Assembly: GCF_029167105.1 (NCBI RefSeq)
Contig: NZ_JARFML010000008.1
Coordinates: 1 to 64,000 of the forward strand
Length of the DNA: 64,000 nucleotides
DNA from: Bradyrhizobium yuanmingense
Lineage (GTDB): Bacteria > Pseudomonadota > Alphaproteobacteria > Rhizobiales > Xanthobacteraceae
Reading direction: 5' to 3'
Shown piece by piece: positions 17,190-25,128 of this stretch (the first letter of the stretch is position 1; every line of letters starts with the position of its first letter). Made by a program: the position numbers and the translations under genes. The notes below the pieces were generated by a model. The model was not told the origin of the DNA and did not search any database. It was given only the letters and a program-made list of their open reading frames with translations.

Positions 17190-17227
17190 AAGCCCGCGCG
17201 GAGCGATCCGTCGCGGGCTTATCTTTT
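17190..17227 (+). terminator. Rho-independent terminator of the 75-aa secreted protein gene
   Basis: AAGCCCGCG and CGCGGGCTT form the stem (17190-17220), followed by ATCTTTT, 42 bp after the stop. Confidence 0.7.
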
Positions 17228-17325
17228 GCTAACTCCATGTCGCATAGCCCGTGCTATGGCCGGTCCGCCACACGCGGCTTGGGATAGGAACTTCGTTTCT
17301 CCCGGCCGATTATAGTCGCACTTGA

Positions 17326-17541
17326 ATGACGGGTGAGCCAGTTCCGGCCATGCAATCACGCTATCCCTTGCTGAAGAGGTGGACGGCGGACGAGCATGAG
17401 CGGCTGAAAGCGCTGGCCGAAGCCGGAGGCCGGCCCGACGAGATTGCCGCAGAGCTGAATCGGACCGAAGCGGCGGTGCGGGTGCGCGCCTGGCAGCACG
17501 GCATCGCGCTGGGTTCCGCCCCGACCAAGCGCGGCAAGTAG
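17326..17541 (+). CDS. small SANT/Myb-like helical protein, 71 aa
   Basis: Residues 18-58 (KRWTADEHERLKALAEAGG, then EIAAELNRTEAAVRVRAW) form a SANT/Myb-type helical domain with a conserved first Trp. It is a paralogue in architecture of the 4049-4270 protein. Alternative start ATG 17350. A DNA-binding role is inferred from the fold only. Confidence 0.65.
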   Translation: MTGEPVPAMQSRYPLLKRWTADEHERLKALAEAGGRPDEIAAELNRTEAAVRVRAWQHGIALGSAPTKRGK

Positions 17542-17575
17542 CGCGCGCTGGGGCGTATAATCATCACGCGCCGCC

Positions 17576-17920
17576 CTAGCAAAGACCGGTCGTTTGCTGC
17601 ATCACGCGCGCCAGGTCATCTTCGGTGAAGGGCTTGCGGAGCAATGGAAGGCCGCCTCGTCGCGGCTCCCGGCCGGATACCTGCAGCACCTTCACGGCCG
17701 GACGCAGGCGTCGAGCGCGTTCGGCCAATTCATGACCATCCATGCCCGGCATGTTGATGTCCGTCATCAGGATGGAAATGCTTTCATTGTCCCGTAAGGC
17801 GTCGAGTGCTTCGCCGCCGCTCTGGGCGCAAACGACCTTGCAGCCGAGGTCCTCCAACATGCTTGCGAGTACGTCGCGCACGTTGGGATCATCATCTACA
17901 AGCAAGACCGTGTGACTCAT
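17576..17920 (-). CDS. CheY-like single-domain response regulator, 114 aa
   Basis: This is a stand-alone receiver domain: acidic triad VDDDPN near the N-terminus, phosphoacceptor Asp in MTDINMPGMDG (about residue 52), Ser at VSGRE in place of the usual switch Thr position, and Lys in LLRKPF. ATG 17920 (MSHTVLLVDDD) has AAGGAG about 9 nt upstream. It has no output domain and no kinase gene beside it, so it probably takes phosphate from an unlinked hybrid kinase. Confidence 0.88.
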   Translation of the reverse strand: MSHTVLLVDDDPNVRDVLASMLEDLGCKVVCAQSGGEALDALRDNESISILMTDINMPGMDGHELAERARRLRPAVKVLQVSGREPRRGGLPLLRKPFTEDDLARVMQQTTGLC

Positions 17921-18034
17921 GGGCAGGAACTCCTTGCCCGTCAACTTAGGCAAATCCGATACGTTCCCTGGCAAAGGCGCTTTGGCACTCCGATCGCGTT
18001 GACTGCCAAGGTACAAAGGTCCGTTGGACTTACT

Positions 18035-18289
18035 TCACCGATCGGACCTTGGTCTCGTCGCCGGACGGGCCGGCTGCGGCGCCTGCTGCTGGAATTTCAC
18101 GCGCGGATTGATATCGCAATAGCTGGTCCACCGTCCGGATGCCGCAGCCAGGCACTGCTCTCTCGTCTCGTACATGCACTCGCCGGGAGGGCCAGCATGA
18201 CCACCTAAGACGCACCAGGGATAGTCGCGGGCGTTTGCTGCTGAAGACAACCCCGCCAGCAGGACTCCGATAAGCAAAGCGAGCCGCAT
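18035..18289 (-). CDS. DUF3551-family secreted protein, 84 aa
   Basis: ATG 18289 follows GGGAGG by 5 nt. After a signal peptide (MRLALLIGVLLAGLSSAANA) the mature part shows the family pattern DYPWCVLGG, CMYETREQC, then YCDINP, with four Cys likely in two disulfides. DUF3551 proteins are small periplasmic proteins largely confined to Bradyrhizobium and relatives; the function is unknown. Confidence 0.8.
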   Translation of the reverse strand: MRLALLIGVLLAGLSSAANARDYPWCVLGGHAGPPGECMYETREQCLAAASGRWTSYCDINPRVKFQQQAPQPARPATRPRSDR

Positions 18290-18445
18290 TCGATCCTCCC
18301 ATCGTTTAGAGCCGGCGGATTGTAGAACATCCCGGCAAGGAATGGAGCCTCAAAGGCGAGCCGAAGGCCGCCAGCCATCAACCAAGGAGATGGCGGTTTT
18401 GTTCGCGATGCTGTCGCAACGGTGAACGGATGCTCGCCGCGTTCC

Positions 18446-19228
18446 TCAACCGGCGAGCGCGACCTCGAGCGGCTGAAATCCCGCGACCTCCGGCAGCGAC
18501 ATGAAGCCGGGCTTGGCGAAATAATAGCCCTGGAACAGGCGGATGCCGGCGGTGCGCAGGGAGTCGAGCTCGGCCTCGGTCTCGACGCCTTCGGCGAGCA
18601 GGGTGATGTCCAGCTCGCGGGCGATCGCGGCCAGCGCGGACACGATAACCTGCTTCGGATGGCTGGCGTCGATGCCGCGCAGCAGCTCCATGTCGATCTT
18701 GATCAGGTTCGGCTGCAGCCGCGCCAGCAGGCTGAGGCCGGCATAGCCGGCGCCGAAATCGTCGAGCGCCGTCCAGAACCCCAGCGCCTTGTAGGCCCGC
18801 ACGATGTTCTCGACATGCGCCGGATCGCTCATCCGCTCGTTTTCGGTGAACTCGAACATCAGGTTCTCGGCCGGAAAGTTCACGCGCCGCGCCGCGGCGA
18901 GCGATTGCTGGATGCAGGCGCGCGGTTCGTACACGGCGTTCGGCATGAAGTTGATGGAGAGGCGCGCCTTGGGATCCCTGAACAGCCTGCCGGCCGTCTC
19001 GATCGCCATGACGCGCGCGGCCTGGTCGAACCGGTAAAGCTGATCATCGGTGAGCTGGCTCAGCACGCTGTGCGCGCTTTCGCCGTTGGGGCCGCGGACC
19101 AGGGCCTCGTAACCCCAGACGCGGTACGCCGTGACGTCGACGATCGGCTGGAAGGCCATCTTGAACGCGAACGGCAGCTCCGCACCGTCCCTGCATCCCG
19201 CGCATGTCACCGCCATCGCCTCCCCCAT
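18446..19228 (-). CDS. EAL-domain cyclic-di-GMP phosphodiesterase, 260 aa
   Basis: A lone EAL domain fills the protein. The signature EALVRG starts at Glu41; NFMPN, FEFTENE, DDFGAGYAG, LIKIDMELLRGID and LLAEGVETEAE supply the metal- and substrate-binding residues. It should therefore hydrolyse c-di-GMP to pGpG. An N-terminal CAGCRDG segment before the domain contains two Cys and could bind a metal or sense redox, which is inference. No transmembrane segment or GGDEF partner is present. Confidence 0.88.
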   Translation of the reverse strand: MGEAMAVTCAGCRDGAELPFAFKMAFQPIVDVTAYRVWGYEALVRGPNGESAHSVLSQLTDDQLYRFDQAARVMAIETAGRLFRDPKARLSINFMPNAVYEPRACIQQSLAAARRVNFPAENLMFEFTENERMSDPAHVENIVRAYKALGFWTALDDFGAGYAGLSLLARLQPNLIKIDMELLRGIDASHPKQVIVSALAAIARELDITLLAEGVETEAELDSLRTAGIRLFQGYYFAKPGFMSLPEVAGFQPLEVALAG

Positions 19229-19440
19229 CCTTGCCGCCGCGAGCCTACAGGCCGCGGAGTTAAGGAAGGAAGAAGCGGGTCGTGACCGGCCAAAGCGGCA
19301 CAGCGTTCAATTGTGCACACAAGCCTGGAGGCTGCGGTGCAGCCCACAGACGAAACACACCTGAAACAGTGCTGAAACCAGATCGTCCTGAACTCGGCGC
19401 CCGCCGGGGCCGACCAACGAAGCGAAACGGAGAGACAATC

Positions 19441-19545
19441 ATGATCCAGATCGGTTCGAAGGAAGAAGTCGCGCTGCTGCTGGCGCTGTTTGGCACCCAC
19501 ACCCAGCCGGCGCAGCGGCCGAAGCCGAAATCGCAAGCGAGGTGA
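19441..19545 (+). CDS. small peptide, 34 aa, coupled to the downstream gene
   Basis: ATG 19441 follows GGAGAGACAATC. The peptide (MIQIGSKEEVALLLALFGT, then a Pro/Lys-rich tail) is amphipathic. Its TGA overlaps the GTG start of the next gene (GTGA at 19542-19545), a classic coupling arrangement that supports translation of both. Confidence 0.5.
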   Translation: MIQIGSKEEVALLLALFGTHTQPAQRPKPKSQAR

Positions 19546-19802
19546 GTGACGCCATGCCCGGTTTGGCCGAATGCCAGAGCCTGCTCAGGCTCCTGATCGC
19601 CAGGGGCGATCCCAAGGCCATCCCGCTTGCCAAGGGCGCCATCGACCAGTACCTGAACACCGCACCGTTGAGCATGCGCGGGCGTGGCCTGCGCGTGCTG
19701 CAGCGCGACGCGCTCGACCAGCACGATGCCGCGGTCGGCGTGCAGCGCTCGTTCGCCGAGACGGTGGACGCCTACATCGAGCGCAAGCTTGCGGAGGAGT
19801 AA
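19542..19802 (+). CDS. small hypothetical helical protein, 86 aa
   Basis: GTG 19542 overlaps the preceding stop by 4 bp; ATG 19554 is an alternative with GAGGTGAG upstream. Repeated Leu/Ala pattern (ECQSLLRLLIARGDPKAIPL, then SFAETVDAYIERKL) indicates an all-helical soluble protein. The family is not recognised. Confidence 0.55.
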   Translation: MSDAMPGLAECQSLLRLLIARGDPKAIPLAKGAIDQYLNTAPLSMRGRGLRVLQRDALDQHDAAVGVQRSFAETVDAYIERKLAEE

Positions 19803-19829
19803 GGGGAGCCGCCAGCTGCAGTCACGCGG

Positions 19830-20054
19830 TCATTGACGCGTCAGCGTCGGGCGGGACGGCTCGGGCAGGGGCGGGCAGAGCTGCTCGGGGTCCAGCACGG
19901 CGATCTTTCGGCCGAGCTGCCAGACCTCGACCTTGCCGAGCCGCGTGAACCGCTTGGCAAAATCCAGCGCGCTGGAATCGGACGGGGCTTCGAACGCTTC
20001 GGCGGAGCGGAAGACCCCGTTCTCGCCGACGAGATAAGCGCGATATTGCATCAT
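19830..20054 (-). CDS. small hypothetical protein, 74 aa
   Basis: ATG 20054 overlaps the TGA of the upstream gene (ATGA at 20051-20054), so translation is coupled. The sequence MMQYRAYLVGENGVFRSAEA with later LGRKIAVLDP is a compact alpha/beta fold, resembling many short Bradyrhizobium proteins that begin YRAYLIGPDG. No function is known. Confidence 0.6.
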   Translation of the reverse strand: MMQYRAYLVGENGVFRSAEAFEAPSDSSALDFAKRFTRLGKVEVWQLGRKIAVLDPEQLCPPLPEPSRPTLTRQ

Positions 20055-20251
20055 GTCGGCGCCCTCAGGCCTGGCGAGCGCAGCCAGGCGTCGATCTGCA
20101 TGGCGGTTTCGTCGCGGCGCGCCTGGCGCAGCAGCATGTCGCGGCGGGGGCCAGGGGTCAGCTTGCGCGCTTCCTCGCGGCAGCGCTCGGCTTCGTCCGC
20201 GAGTCTCTCGCTCAAGGTGGTGGTCTGTTTGAAACGACGCCGCTTTTGCAT
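20051..20251 (-). CDS. small basic helical protein, 66 aa
   Basis: ATG 20251 (MQKRRRFKQTTTLSERLADE) has GAGGGAGA upstream. The protein is a charged helix (EAERCREEARKLTPGPRR, then LLRQARRDETAMQIDAWL) and resembles many short Bradyrhizobium proteins with an AERCREEA motif. It is followed by a coupled gene. Confidence 0.6.
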   Translation of the reverse strand: MQKRRRFKQTTTLSERLADEAERCREEARKLTPGPRRDMLLRQARRDETAMQIDAWLRSPGLRAPT

Positions 20252-20630
20252 GGCGTTCTCCCTCGTTAGAGAAGGGCGGGAGCGCAATGGGCGTTCTCAT
20301 CACCGATCTCTGCCACGGGCCTTGCGTTGATGGATTAACTTATGCCTTCTGCAGTGGCCCGTCACATCATTTGATAGACTCCGCCGGATTTATTTTCGGG
20401 CGAAGCTTGAGCCATTTGAGCGGCTTACTCAATTCGCGCACCGGCGCTGTCTTGCGTTCACTATTGAACAACATCGATCTGTGGGAGTTGATGTTGCATC
20501 ACCGACCAAAGGCTTCGTCCGTAGGCGTCGGCGGCTGAGGGACCGAGCGCGCTCCCGCCCTGCAAGGCGAAGGGTGCCGCACCATGCCGGTGTTTCGGCC
20601 GTTGCTGTCGACCACGACCAGGCTGAATAC
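20252..20630. other. intergenic, no supported feature
   Basis: No repeat, hairpin with T-run or protein-like frame was found in this 380-bp stretch; short frames at 20287 and 20429 lack ribosome sites and family resemblance. Confidence 0.4.
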
Positions 20631-20756
20631 ATGCGTCAGATCATCCGGGAATGCCGCGAGCTGTTGAAGCAGCCGCTACCCGATGCGTTTCTGGGACGCA
20701 AGACGCACGAGCCTTTCCCAAGCGCCCCTGACACTACGCCGAACGAGGAGCGGTGA
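20631..20756 (+). CDS. small hypothetical protein, 41 aa
   Basis: The segment MRQIIRECRELLKQPLPDAF followed by GRKTHEPFP has the look of short bradyrhizobial proteins in which a helix precedes an LPDxFxGRKTxEPFP motif. No strong ribosome site; the frame is open upstream to 20481. Confidence 0.4.
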   Translation: MRQIIRECRELLKQPLPDAFLGRKTHEPFPSAPDTTPNEER

Positions 20757-20925
20757 CCGTCAGCGCGATCGCGATCGCTGGCGAGAGGCCGGCTTGCAGC
20801 GTGCGGGTTTGGGTGGCGTCGGCACAGATCGCACGCTCACGTATCAGGGCGAGGCGAAGCTGTTCGGCTTCGCGGAGGACGTCGTCGGCGCGCGCCAACA
20901 GGGGATCGTCGGTTGATCCGTGCAT
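20734..20925 (-). CDS. possible small protein, 63 aa
   Basis: The frame begins MHGSTDDPLLARADDVLREA and is helical through about residue 32, then less protein-like. It overlaps the 3' end of the previous gene by 23 bp, and the ribosome site is weak. Coding status is uncertain. Confidence 0.3.
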   Translation of the reverse strand: MHGSTDDPLLARADDVLREAEQLRLALIRERAICADATQTRTLQAGLSPAIAIALTVTAPRSA

Positions 20926-21167
20926 GGCGGGTGCAACGCGGAGGGTGCCGGTTGTTCCTGGGAGTGGGCGGGCGGCTTTATGGCGAATGTCGCGGCGACT
21001 CTGGCAACTACCGCGCGGTGTTCGTTGTCATGTTGAGCGTACCCATTTCTCGGGCCAGAGCTATTGCCGACGCCGTCCTTGCAGTGCGGCGTCACTGCCG
21101 ATTGGCCGCCGGTCCACAGTTCGGGCATAGCCATGTTGCGCTCATCCGGCGTGAGCGAAAACGCCGA
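20926..21167. other. intergenic, no supported feature
   Basis: No repeat or gene was recognised between the doubtful 63-aa frame and the promoter at 21168. Confidence 0.3.
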
Positions 21168-21196
21168 TTGACATTGTTCCCTATTTGTTCTAATGA
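21168..21196 (+). promoter_or_regulatory. sigma70-type promoter of the DUF4261 gene
   Basis: TTGACA (21168-21173) and TAATGA (21191-21196) are separated by exactly 17 bp in a locally AT-rich stretch, 70 bp before ATG 21266. This is the best canonical promoter in the window. Confidence 0.65.
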
Positions 21197-21265
21197 AGTT
21201 TCTGTTTCAACCTCTGGGCGAACAGCCGAAGTTTGACCCACACTGGAATTTTTGCGGGGTCGTTG

Positions 21266-22045
21266 ATGAGTAGCTCGCTTCTCTCTTTGGTTCTGTTGAG
21301 CAGACCGGTGACGCCTGACATGTCAGCCGTCGCCAAGGCCCTCCACGTCCGACATCCGGAGTTGGCAACAGAGACGGCGGACGATGAAGAGCCGCAAACA
21401 GCTCGAGGGAATTCGCCGCTCATCCGCTGCGGCAACGAGTTTGTTGCGGTCATGCCGATGCCGGCACCTATTCCGCAGGACCCGGGGCTATGGGCGCGCG
21501 CTGCGCGAACTTGGCCGGAAAGCGAGGCTGTAGCATCGGACCATCAAGGTCACATCATCGTCTCTATGCTTGGAAATGGTGAGCGGCCGCTCGTCGCCGC
21601 CCGTCTTACGACAGCCGTGATCGGTGCGTTGATCGCCACCGTGCCGGAATGTTGCGGCGTGGTGTGGGCGGGTCGGGTGGCGTTGCCGGCCGATCTATGG
21701 CTCGATGCGTCTCGCTGGTCGCTCGCACCGTATCCGGACTATCCCTTCAGGCTATGGGTTGACATTCTTCCGTTCCGGTCAGGTGCAAAGATCGGAGCGA
21801 TCACGATGGGATTGTCCGCCTTTGTCGGCCGTGAGATCGAATTCGTGACCGGTAAGCTCACGCTTCCGGCTTTGTTCGACAAAGTTGCAGGGCTTTCGGT
21901 GTATCTGATCGAAAACGGAAACGTGGTGAAGGACGGCGATACGATCGGAGCAAGTGCGAGCGAACGGATTGCGGTTCGCTACAAGAACTCCGACGTGTTT
22001 GGAGGTCTGCCCGTGTTTTATTGTACGGATGAGTTCGAGCACTAG
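21266..22045 (+). CDS. DUF4261-domain protein, 259 aa
   Basis: ATG 21266 (MSSSLLSLVLLSRPVTPDMS) fits the promoter upstream better than the TTG-type starts before it. After a short N-terminal alpha/beta unit, the protein shows DUF4261 features: DHQGHIIVSMLG, the AARLTTAVIGALI helix, GVVWAGRVALPADLWLD and a C-terminal TMGLSAFVGREIEF segment. The family is cytosolic and functionally unassigned, and is often found in variable islands near toxin or immunity genes. Here it lies before an Imm11-like gene and an AHH-nuclease gene. Confidence 0.75.
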   Translation: MSSSLLSLVLLSRPVTPDMSAVAKALHVRHPELATETADDEEPQTARGNSPLIRCGNEFVAVMPMPAPIPQDPGLWARAARTWPESEAVASDHQGHIIVSMLGNGERPLVAARLTTAVIGALIATVPECCGVVWAGRVALPADLWLDASRWSLAPYPDYPFRLWVDILPFRSGAKIGAITMGLSAFVGREIEFVTGKLTLPALFDKVAGLSVYLIENGNVVKDGDTIGASASERIAVRYKNSDVFGGLPVFYCTDEFEH

Positions 22046-22089
22046 TCTCCTGAGTTTCTGTCGAAGAGCAGTTGCACCGTCCCAATGGC

Positions 22090-22176
22090 TTTGACACGTC
22101 GGGCAAAACACTGGCAGAATGGCATAATGAAGATGAAGTCTAATAAGGCCCGCAGCGATAATGCGGGCTTTATTTT
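22090..22176 (+). repeat. promoter-terminator cassette, copy C
   Basis: The conserved block at 22090-22132 starts TTTGACACGTCGGGCAAAAC; TTGACA and CAGAAT are 18 bp apart. The hairpin AAGGCCCGCA...TGCGGGCTTT at about 22145-22171 is followed by ATTTTT. It lies between the DUF4261 and Imm11-like genes, all on the plus strand. Confidence 0.7.
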
Positions 22177-22323
22177 TGGGTTCTATATGGCCTCGCTTCC
22201 GGAGGCGTGCTGCTGGTCCACGTGGAAAGGGTCTGGACCTCGTGTGGCAACACGCCACGCTATTGTTCGGAAGACAGAGCCGAGATCTATATCCGCCCAA
22301 ACCCCGAATAAAGGGCCATTCAG

Positions 22324-22974
22324 ATGAGCCACGAACGGGCAAACCAGGACAAACGTTTCTCGGCGCGGAAACGCAGATTCTACAGAATGACGCTCTATCG
22401 AAAAGGCAACCCGAGTGGTCTCGAGATCACTGAGGAGGACGGTCCCTCTCTGCTCAAGCCCAGGCACTTGTCCGATTTCGTAAGGTCGACGCCACGAGCC
22501 ACATTCAATCCGCAACGGCGTCGGCCTTGGGATTGTGAGCCCTGGTATTGGTTCTGGCTCATCTCTGATCGGGCCAAGACCGTGTTCGAGGCCATAGATC
22601 CCGAGGCGTTTTCCTTTCTTGCTTGCGAGGTCCAGGTTCCAGGCAGGGTCTGGGACGGACCTCGCTACTGGTTCTGCGAGGTGCGCCGTTCTCTCGACGC
22701 ATTGGATGAGGAGCGATCGCGGTTGAGCATCGGGATTCGCGACGATCCAGGCTCTGTAAAGTTTGGTCAGAAAGTCTACGATCTTTGCGATGATGTCGAA
22801 CTCGTTTTCAAGGACGAACTGGTTGGCAATGCGCACATATTCCGAATGGCGTACACCTTACGATGTTTCATATGTGATCAAGCTCTGAAGGATGCCTGGA
22901 GGTCGGCGGGCCTCAGGGGCATGTTGTTCGAAGACGCCTCCGATCTCCCGCTGATCCCGCGCCGAAGATCTTAG
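22324..22974 (+). CDS. Imm11-like (DUF1629-type) immunity-domain protein, 216 aa
   Basis: After a basic N-terminus the protein carries FWLISDRAKTVFEAIDPEAF followed by later YWFCEVRRSLDALDEERS, the arrangement of Imm11/DUF1629 proteins (a WxxSxKxxxxxxxxxxDG-like motif, then a FxDVxxxxDAlDxexS motif). Near the C-terminus is FRMAYTLRCFICDQALKDAW, the family's final helix. Family members are predicted immunity proteins of polymorphic toxin systems. ATG 22324 has AAAGGG upstream; ATG 22387 is an alternative. The AHH-nuclease gene lies 380 bp downstream. Confidence 0.6.
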   Translation: MSHERANQDKRFSARKRRFYRMTLYRKGNPSGLEITEEDGPSLLKPRHLSDFVRSTPRATFNPQRRRPWDCEPWYWFWLISDRAKTVFEAIDPEAFSFLACEVQVPGRVWDGPRYWFCEVRRSLDALDEERSRLSIGIRDDPGSVKFGQKVYDLCDDVELVFKDELVGNAHIFRMAYTLRCFICDQALKDAWRSAGLRGMLFEDASDLPLIPRRRS

Positions 22975-23205
22975 GAGCGCTCTCTGCAGATCGTCGCTTA
23001 CCGAGCCAGGATGCCTTTCGAGGAAGAAGGCACCCGCGACGTATAAGTCAAACGCAACCTCCGACTGAGATTTAGCAATCCGCCGTCGTTCGTCCTCGAT
23101 GGCGCTGCGTTGCTCTAGACGCTGGTCGGCCTGTGCCGATCCGCGCTCGATGCCGTCCAAGCGCGGCCAAACGGCGGCGAAGGTCGCCGAGACCCTCACA
23201 AGCAT
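22858..23205 (-). CDS. possible small protein overlapping the Imm11-like gene, 115 aa
   Basis: AGGAGG lies 9 nt before ATG 23205, and residues 1-70 (MLVRVSATFAAVWPRLDGIE, then RRIAKSQSEVAFDLYVAGAFF) look protein-like: a coiled-coil-prone helix followed by a hydrophobic helix. The last 38 codons run antisense to the end of the Imm11-like gene, so either the tail is fortuitous or the two 3' ends overlap. The family is unknown. Confidence 0.4.
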   Translation of the reverse strand: MLVRVSATFAAVWPRLDGIERGSAQADQRLEQRSAIEDERRRIAKSQSEVAFDLYVAGAFFLERHPGSVSDDLQRALLRSSARDQREIGGVFEQHAPEARRPPGILQSLITYETS

Positions 23206-23353
23206 TTCATTCAGCCTCCTAACGGCGCCGAAGCTGCGAGCGCAGCCGGCGCCCGTGCGTCGCATGCGGTGGCTGAACCGCATCTGAGACTTGATCAGGC
23301 TTCGAGCAATCCGATCAAGCGCAAATCACACAAGCAATCCGCATCGGGGCAGC

Positions 23354-24991
23354 ATGTCGATTTTAGCCTATCACCACATGATCTCGCAAAGGTTCAACGA
23401 TCATCCTGCGTTTGATGGAGTCGATCAGAAAACACTGGGAGTTTACTCCCCCGCGAATGGGATCTATCTGCCGGTGGATTATCAGCTCGCCGCCGGTATG
23501 AACATATCGCCCCATCCGGGTGGGCATACGCCGCTTTATTACGACGCCATCGAATGCGTCCTCGATCGAATCGCCAATGAGCCCAAGAGGGAAATTCGTG
23601 CGGTGAAGATAAGAACACTCATGGATGCAATGCGCATTGGCTTCGCCAACGGTGATCTCTACACAAACTTGCCCATCGGCAAAACTCTGGAAGAGGTTAA
23701 GCAGGGTATCAATAAAGTCATCAAGGAAAACGAGTTGTATGTTGAGCGCTATGCCGACCTGCATCAAGATCTTCGGGAGAGTGAACGGAGGAATTTGCAG
23801 GCCGGACAAGACCATCTACAGCTTTGGTCTGCAATATTAGGCGATGCTCAAAGAGAGAAGTTGCTCAGCGAGGCAATTGAGCGGAATCCAAACGTCAATA
23901 TCACGTCGGAGAATAAACATCTGCGCGGAACGCCGTACTCCCGATTTGCACCTGTCGACGATGTTTTTCAGATCCCACCGACGACCTCAGCCAACCCGGC
24001 TGACCTTCCTTCGCCTCCACCTCTCGTTCCTCCTTCCCTCCAGTGGCTGAACAAGTCGGAAGGGTTCACGCGAAGTGATCCACGTTTCACAGGCGCGCTT
24101 CCACCCTTTCCGGCACCGGGCCCCGATGAAAAACGGTTCGGTCAGTTGCCTCCGACAACGGCCGCTCCGGCAGATCCGCTGGTGCTCCAATCCGATCCGC
24201 ACTCAGGAGTGACGTATCAATATTACGACAATCCGTTGGCAGGCGGCACGCCTGCCGTGCGTAATGCAATCAATGCACTTGCTTTGACGGCTGGAGGGAC
24301 CGCCACCGCCGCCCTAGCTCCCTCTATCCTTCCCTGGCTGCTTGGCATTGGAGGCATTTTGGCGTTTACGCGCGCTGCCAACGCGGAGGAAAGTCGTTCC
24401 GGCGCGACGATGGGGGCTGCCGCTCCTGGCGGAGGAGTGTTCTCGACAGGATCGCCTGTGTACAACACGTCGAACAATGGACTCAACGCTGACAACACGG
24501 CCGGCGCCAGGGGCGTCTTGGCGCCGTTGAACCTCAGGCAGCAGCTTGGCGGAGCTTCCTCGTTTGATCCGGAGGCGCCCGCTGGCACTTTTGCAGATCG
24601 CTTCGGGGAATGGACCACCACCCCGGCTGGCACCGTGCCCGCGAATGATCCCCCAGTCGCGCCCACATCTGCCGCAGGATCAGTCGCGCCCGAAGATGTC
24701 CGGCGTCTCGCCCGTGTGAATGAGACGAATGCGGGCAACGTGTTCACGACGGGCAGCGCGCCCGTCCCGCATCTACCATTCACCGAATTCGATGGGCGGT
24801 TTGGCAGTTGGACCGTCCCGACCGCTGGCGGCCAGCAGCCGCAACCGAGCAAGCCGATCGGCGTGTTTGCAGACGAGCCGAGCTACCTCATTCCTCCACC
24901 CATCTTTGGAGTGGATGGCCCCGTCAATCCGCAGACCGATAGTGAGGAATGGTTCTCGCGCTGGATACGACCTTTGCTTCGGTCCGAATGA
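23354..24991 (+). CDS. putative toxin with N-terminal AHH nuclease domain, 545 aa
   Basis: ATG 23354 (MSILAYHHMISQRFN) is chosen over upstream TTG/GTG codons. Residues 5-75 match the AHH nuclease family of the HNH/EndoVII superfamily: the AYHHMIS signature with His7-His8, NGIYLP at 35-40, and HPGGHTPLYYD with His54 and His58. A helical linker with conserved charged residues follows (about 75-190). The remainder is Pro-rich, with one hydrophobic segment near 310-340 (LAPSILPWLLGIGGILAF) and two repeats of the form FxxRFGxWTxPxG near 415 and 480. The domain is N-terminal, opposite to most polymorphic toxins, so the C-terminal part may be the delivery region. Probable DNase/RNase; activity is inferred. 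Confidence 0.65.
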   Translation: MSILAYHHMISQRFNDHPAFDGVDQKTLGVYSPANGIYLPVDYQLAAGMNISPHPGGHTPLYYDAIECVLDRIANEPKREIRAVKIRTLMDAMRIGFANGDLYTNLPIGKTLEEVKQGINKVIKENELYVERYADLHQDLRESERRNLQAGQDHLQLWSAILGDAQREKLLSEAIERNPNVNITSENKHLRGTPYSRFAPVDDVFQIPPTTSANPADLPSPPPLVPPSLQWLNKSEGFTRSDPRFTGALPPFPAPGPDEKRFGQLPPTTAAPADPLVLQSDPHSGVTYQYYDNPLAGGTPAVRNAINALALTAGGTATAALAPSILPWLLGIGGILAFTRAANAEESRSGATMGAAAPGGGVFSTGSPVYNTSNNGLNADNTAGARGVLAPLNLRQQLGGASSFDPEAPAGTFADRFGEWTTTPAGTVPANDPPVAPTSAAGSVAPEDVRRLARVNETNAGNVFTTGSAPVPHLPFTEFDGRFGSWTVPTAGGQQPQPSKPIGVFADEPSYLIPPPIFGVDGPVNPQTDSEEWFSRWIRPLLRSE

Positions 24992-25017
24992 CATCTGTGG
25001 TGAAGCGAGAGCCGTCA

Positions 25018-25102
25018 TTTGACACGTCGGGCAAAACACTGGCAGAATAGCATCATCGAAAAATTCGGAACAAGCTCGCGGATCTGCCGCGGGCTTGTTT
25101 GT
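25018..25102 (+). repeat. promoter-terminator cassette, copy D
   Basis: The conserved block (TTTGACACGTCGGGCAAAAC to CATCATCGAA, 25018-25060) has TTGACA and CAGAAT 18 bp apart. The hairpin AACAAGCTCGCGG-ATCTG-CCGCGGGCTTGTT at 25069-25100 ends in TTTG. It lies between convergent genes and could also stop the flavoprotein transcript arriving from the right. Confidence 0.7.
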
Positions 25103-25128
25103 TTTGGCGGCGCAGAGACGTTCGTGCG

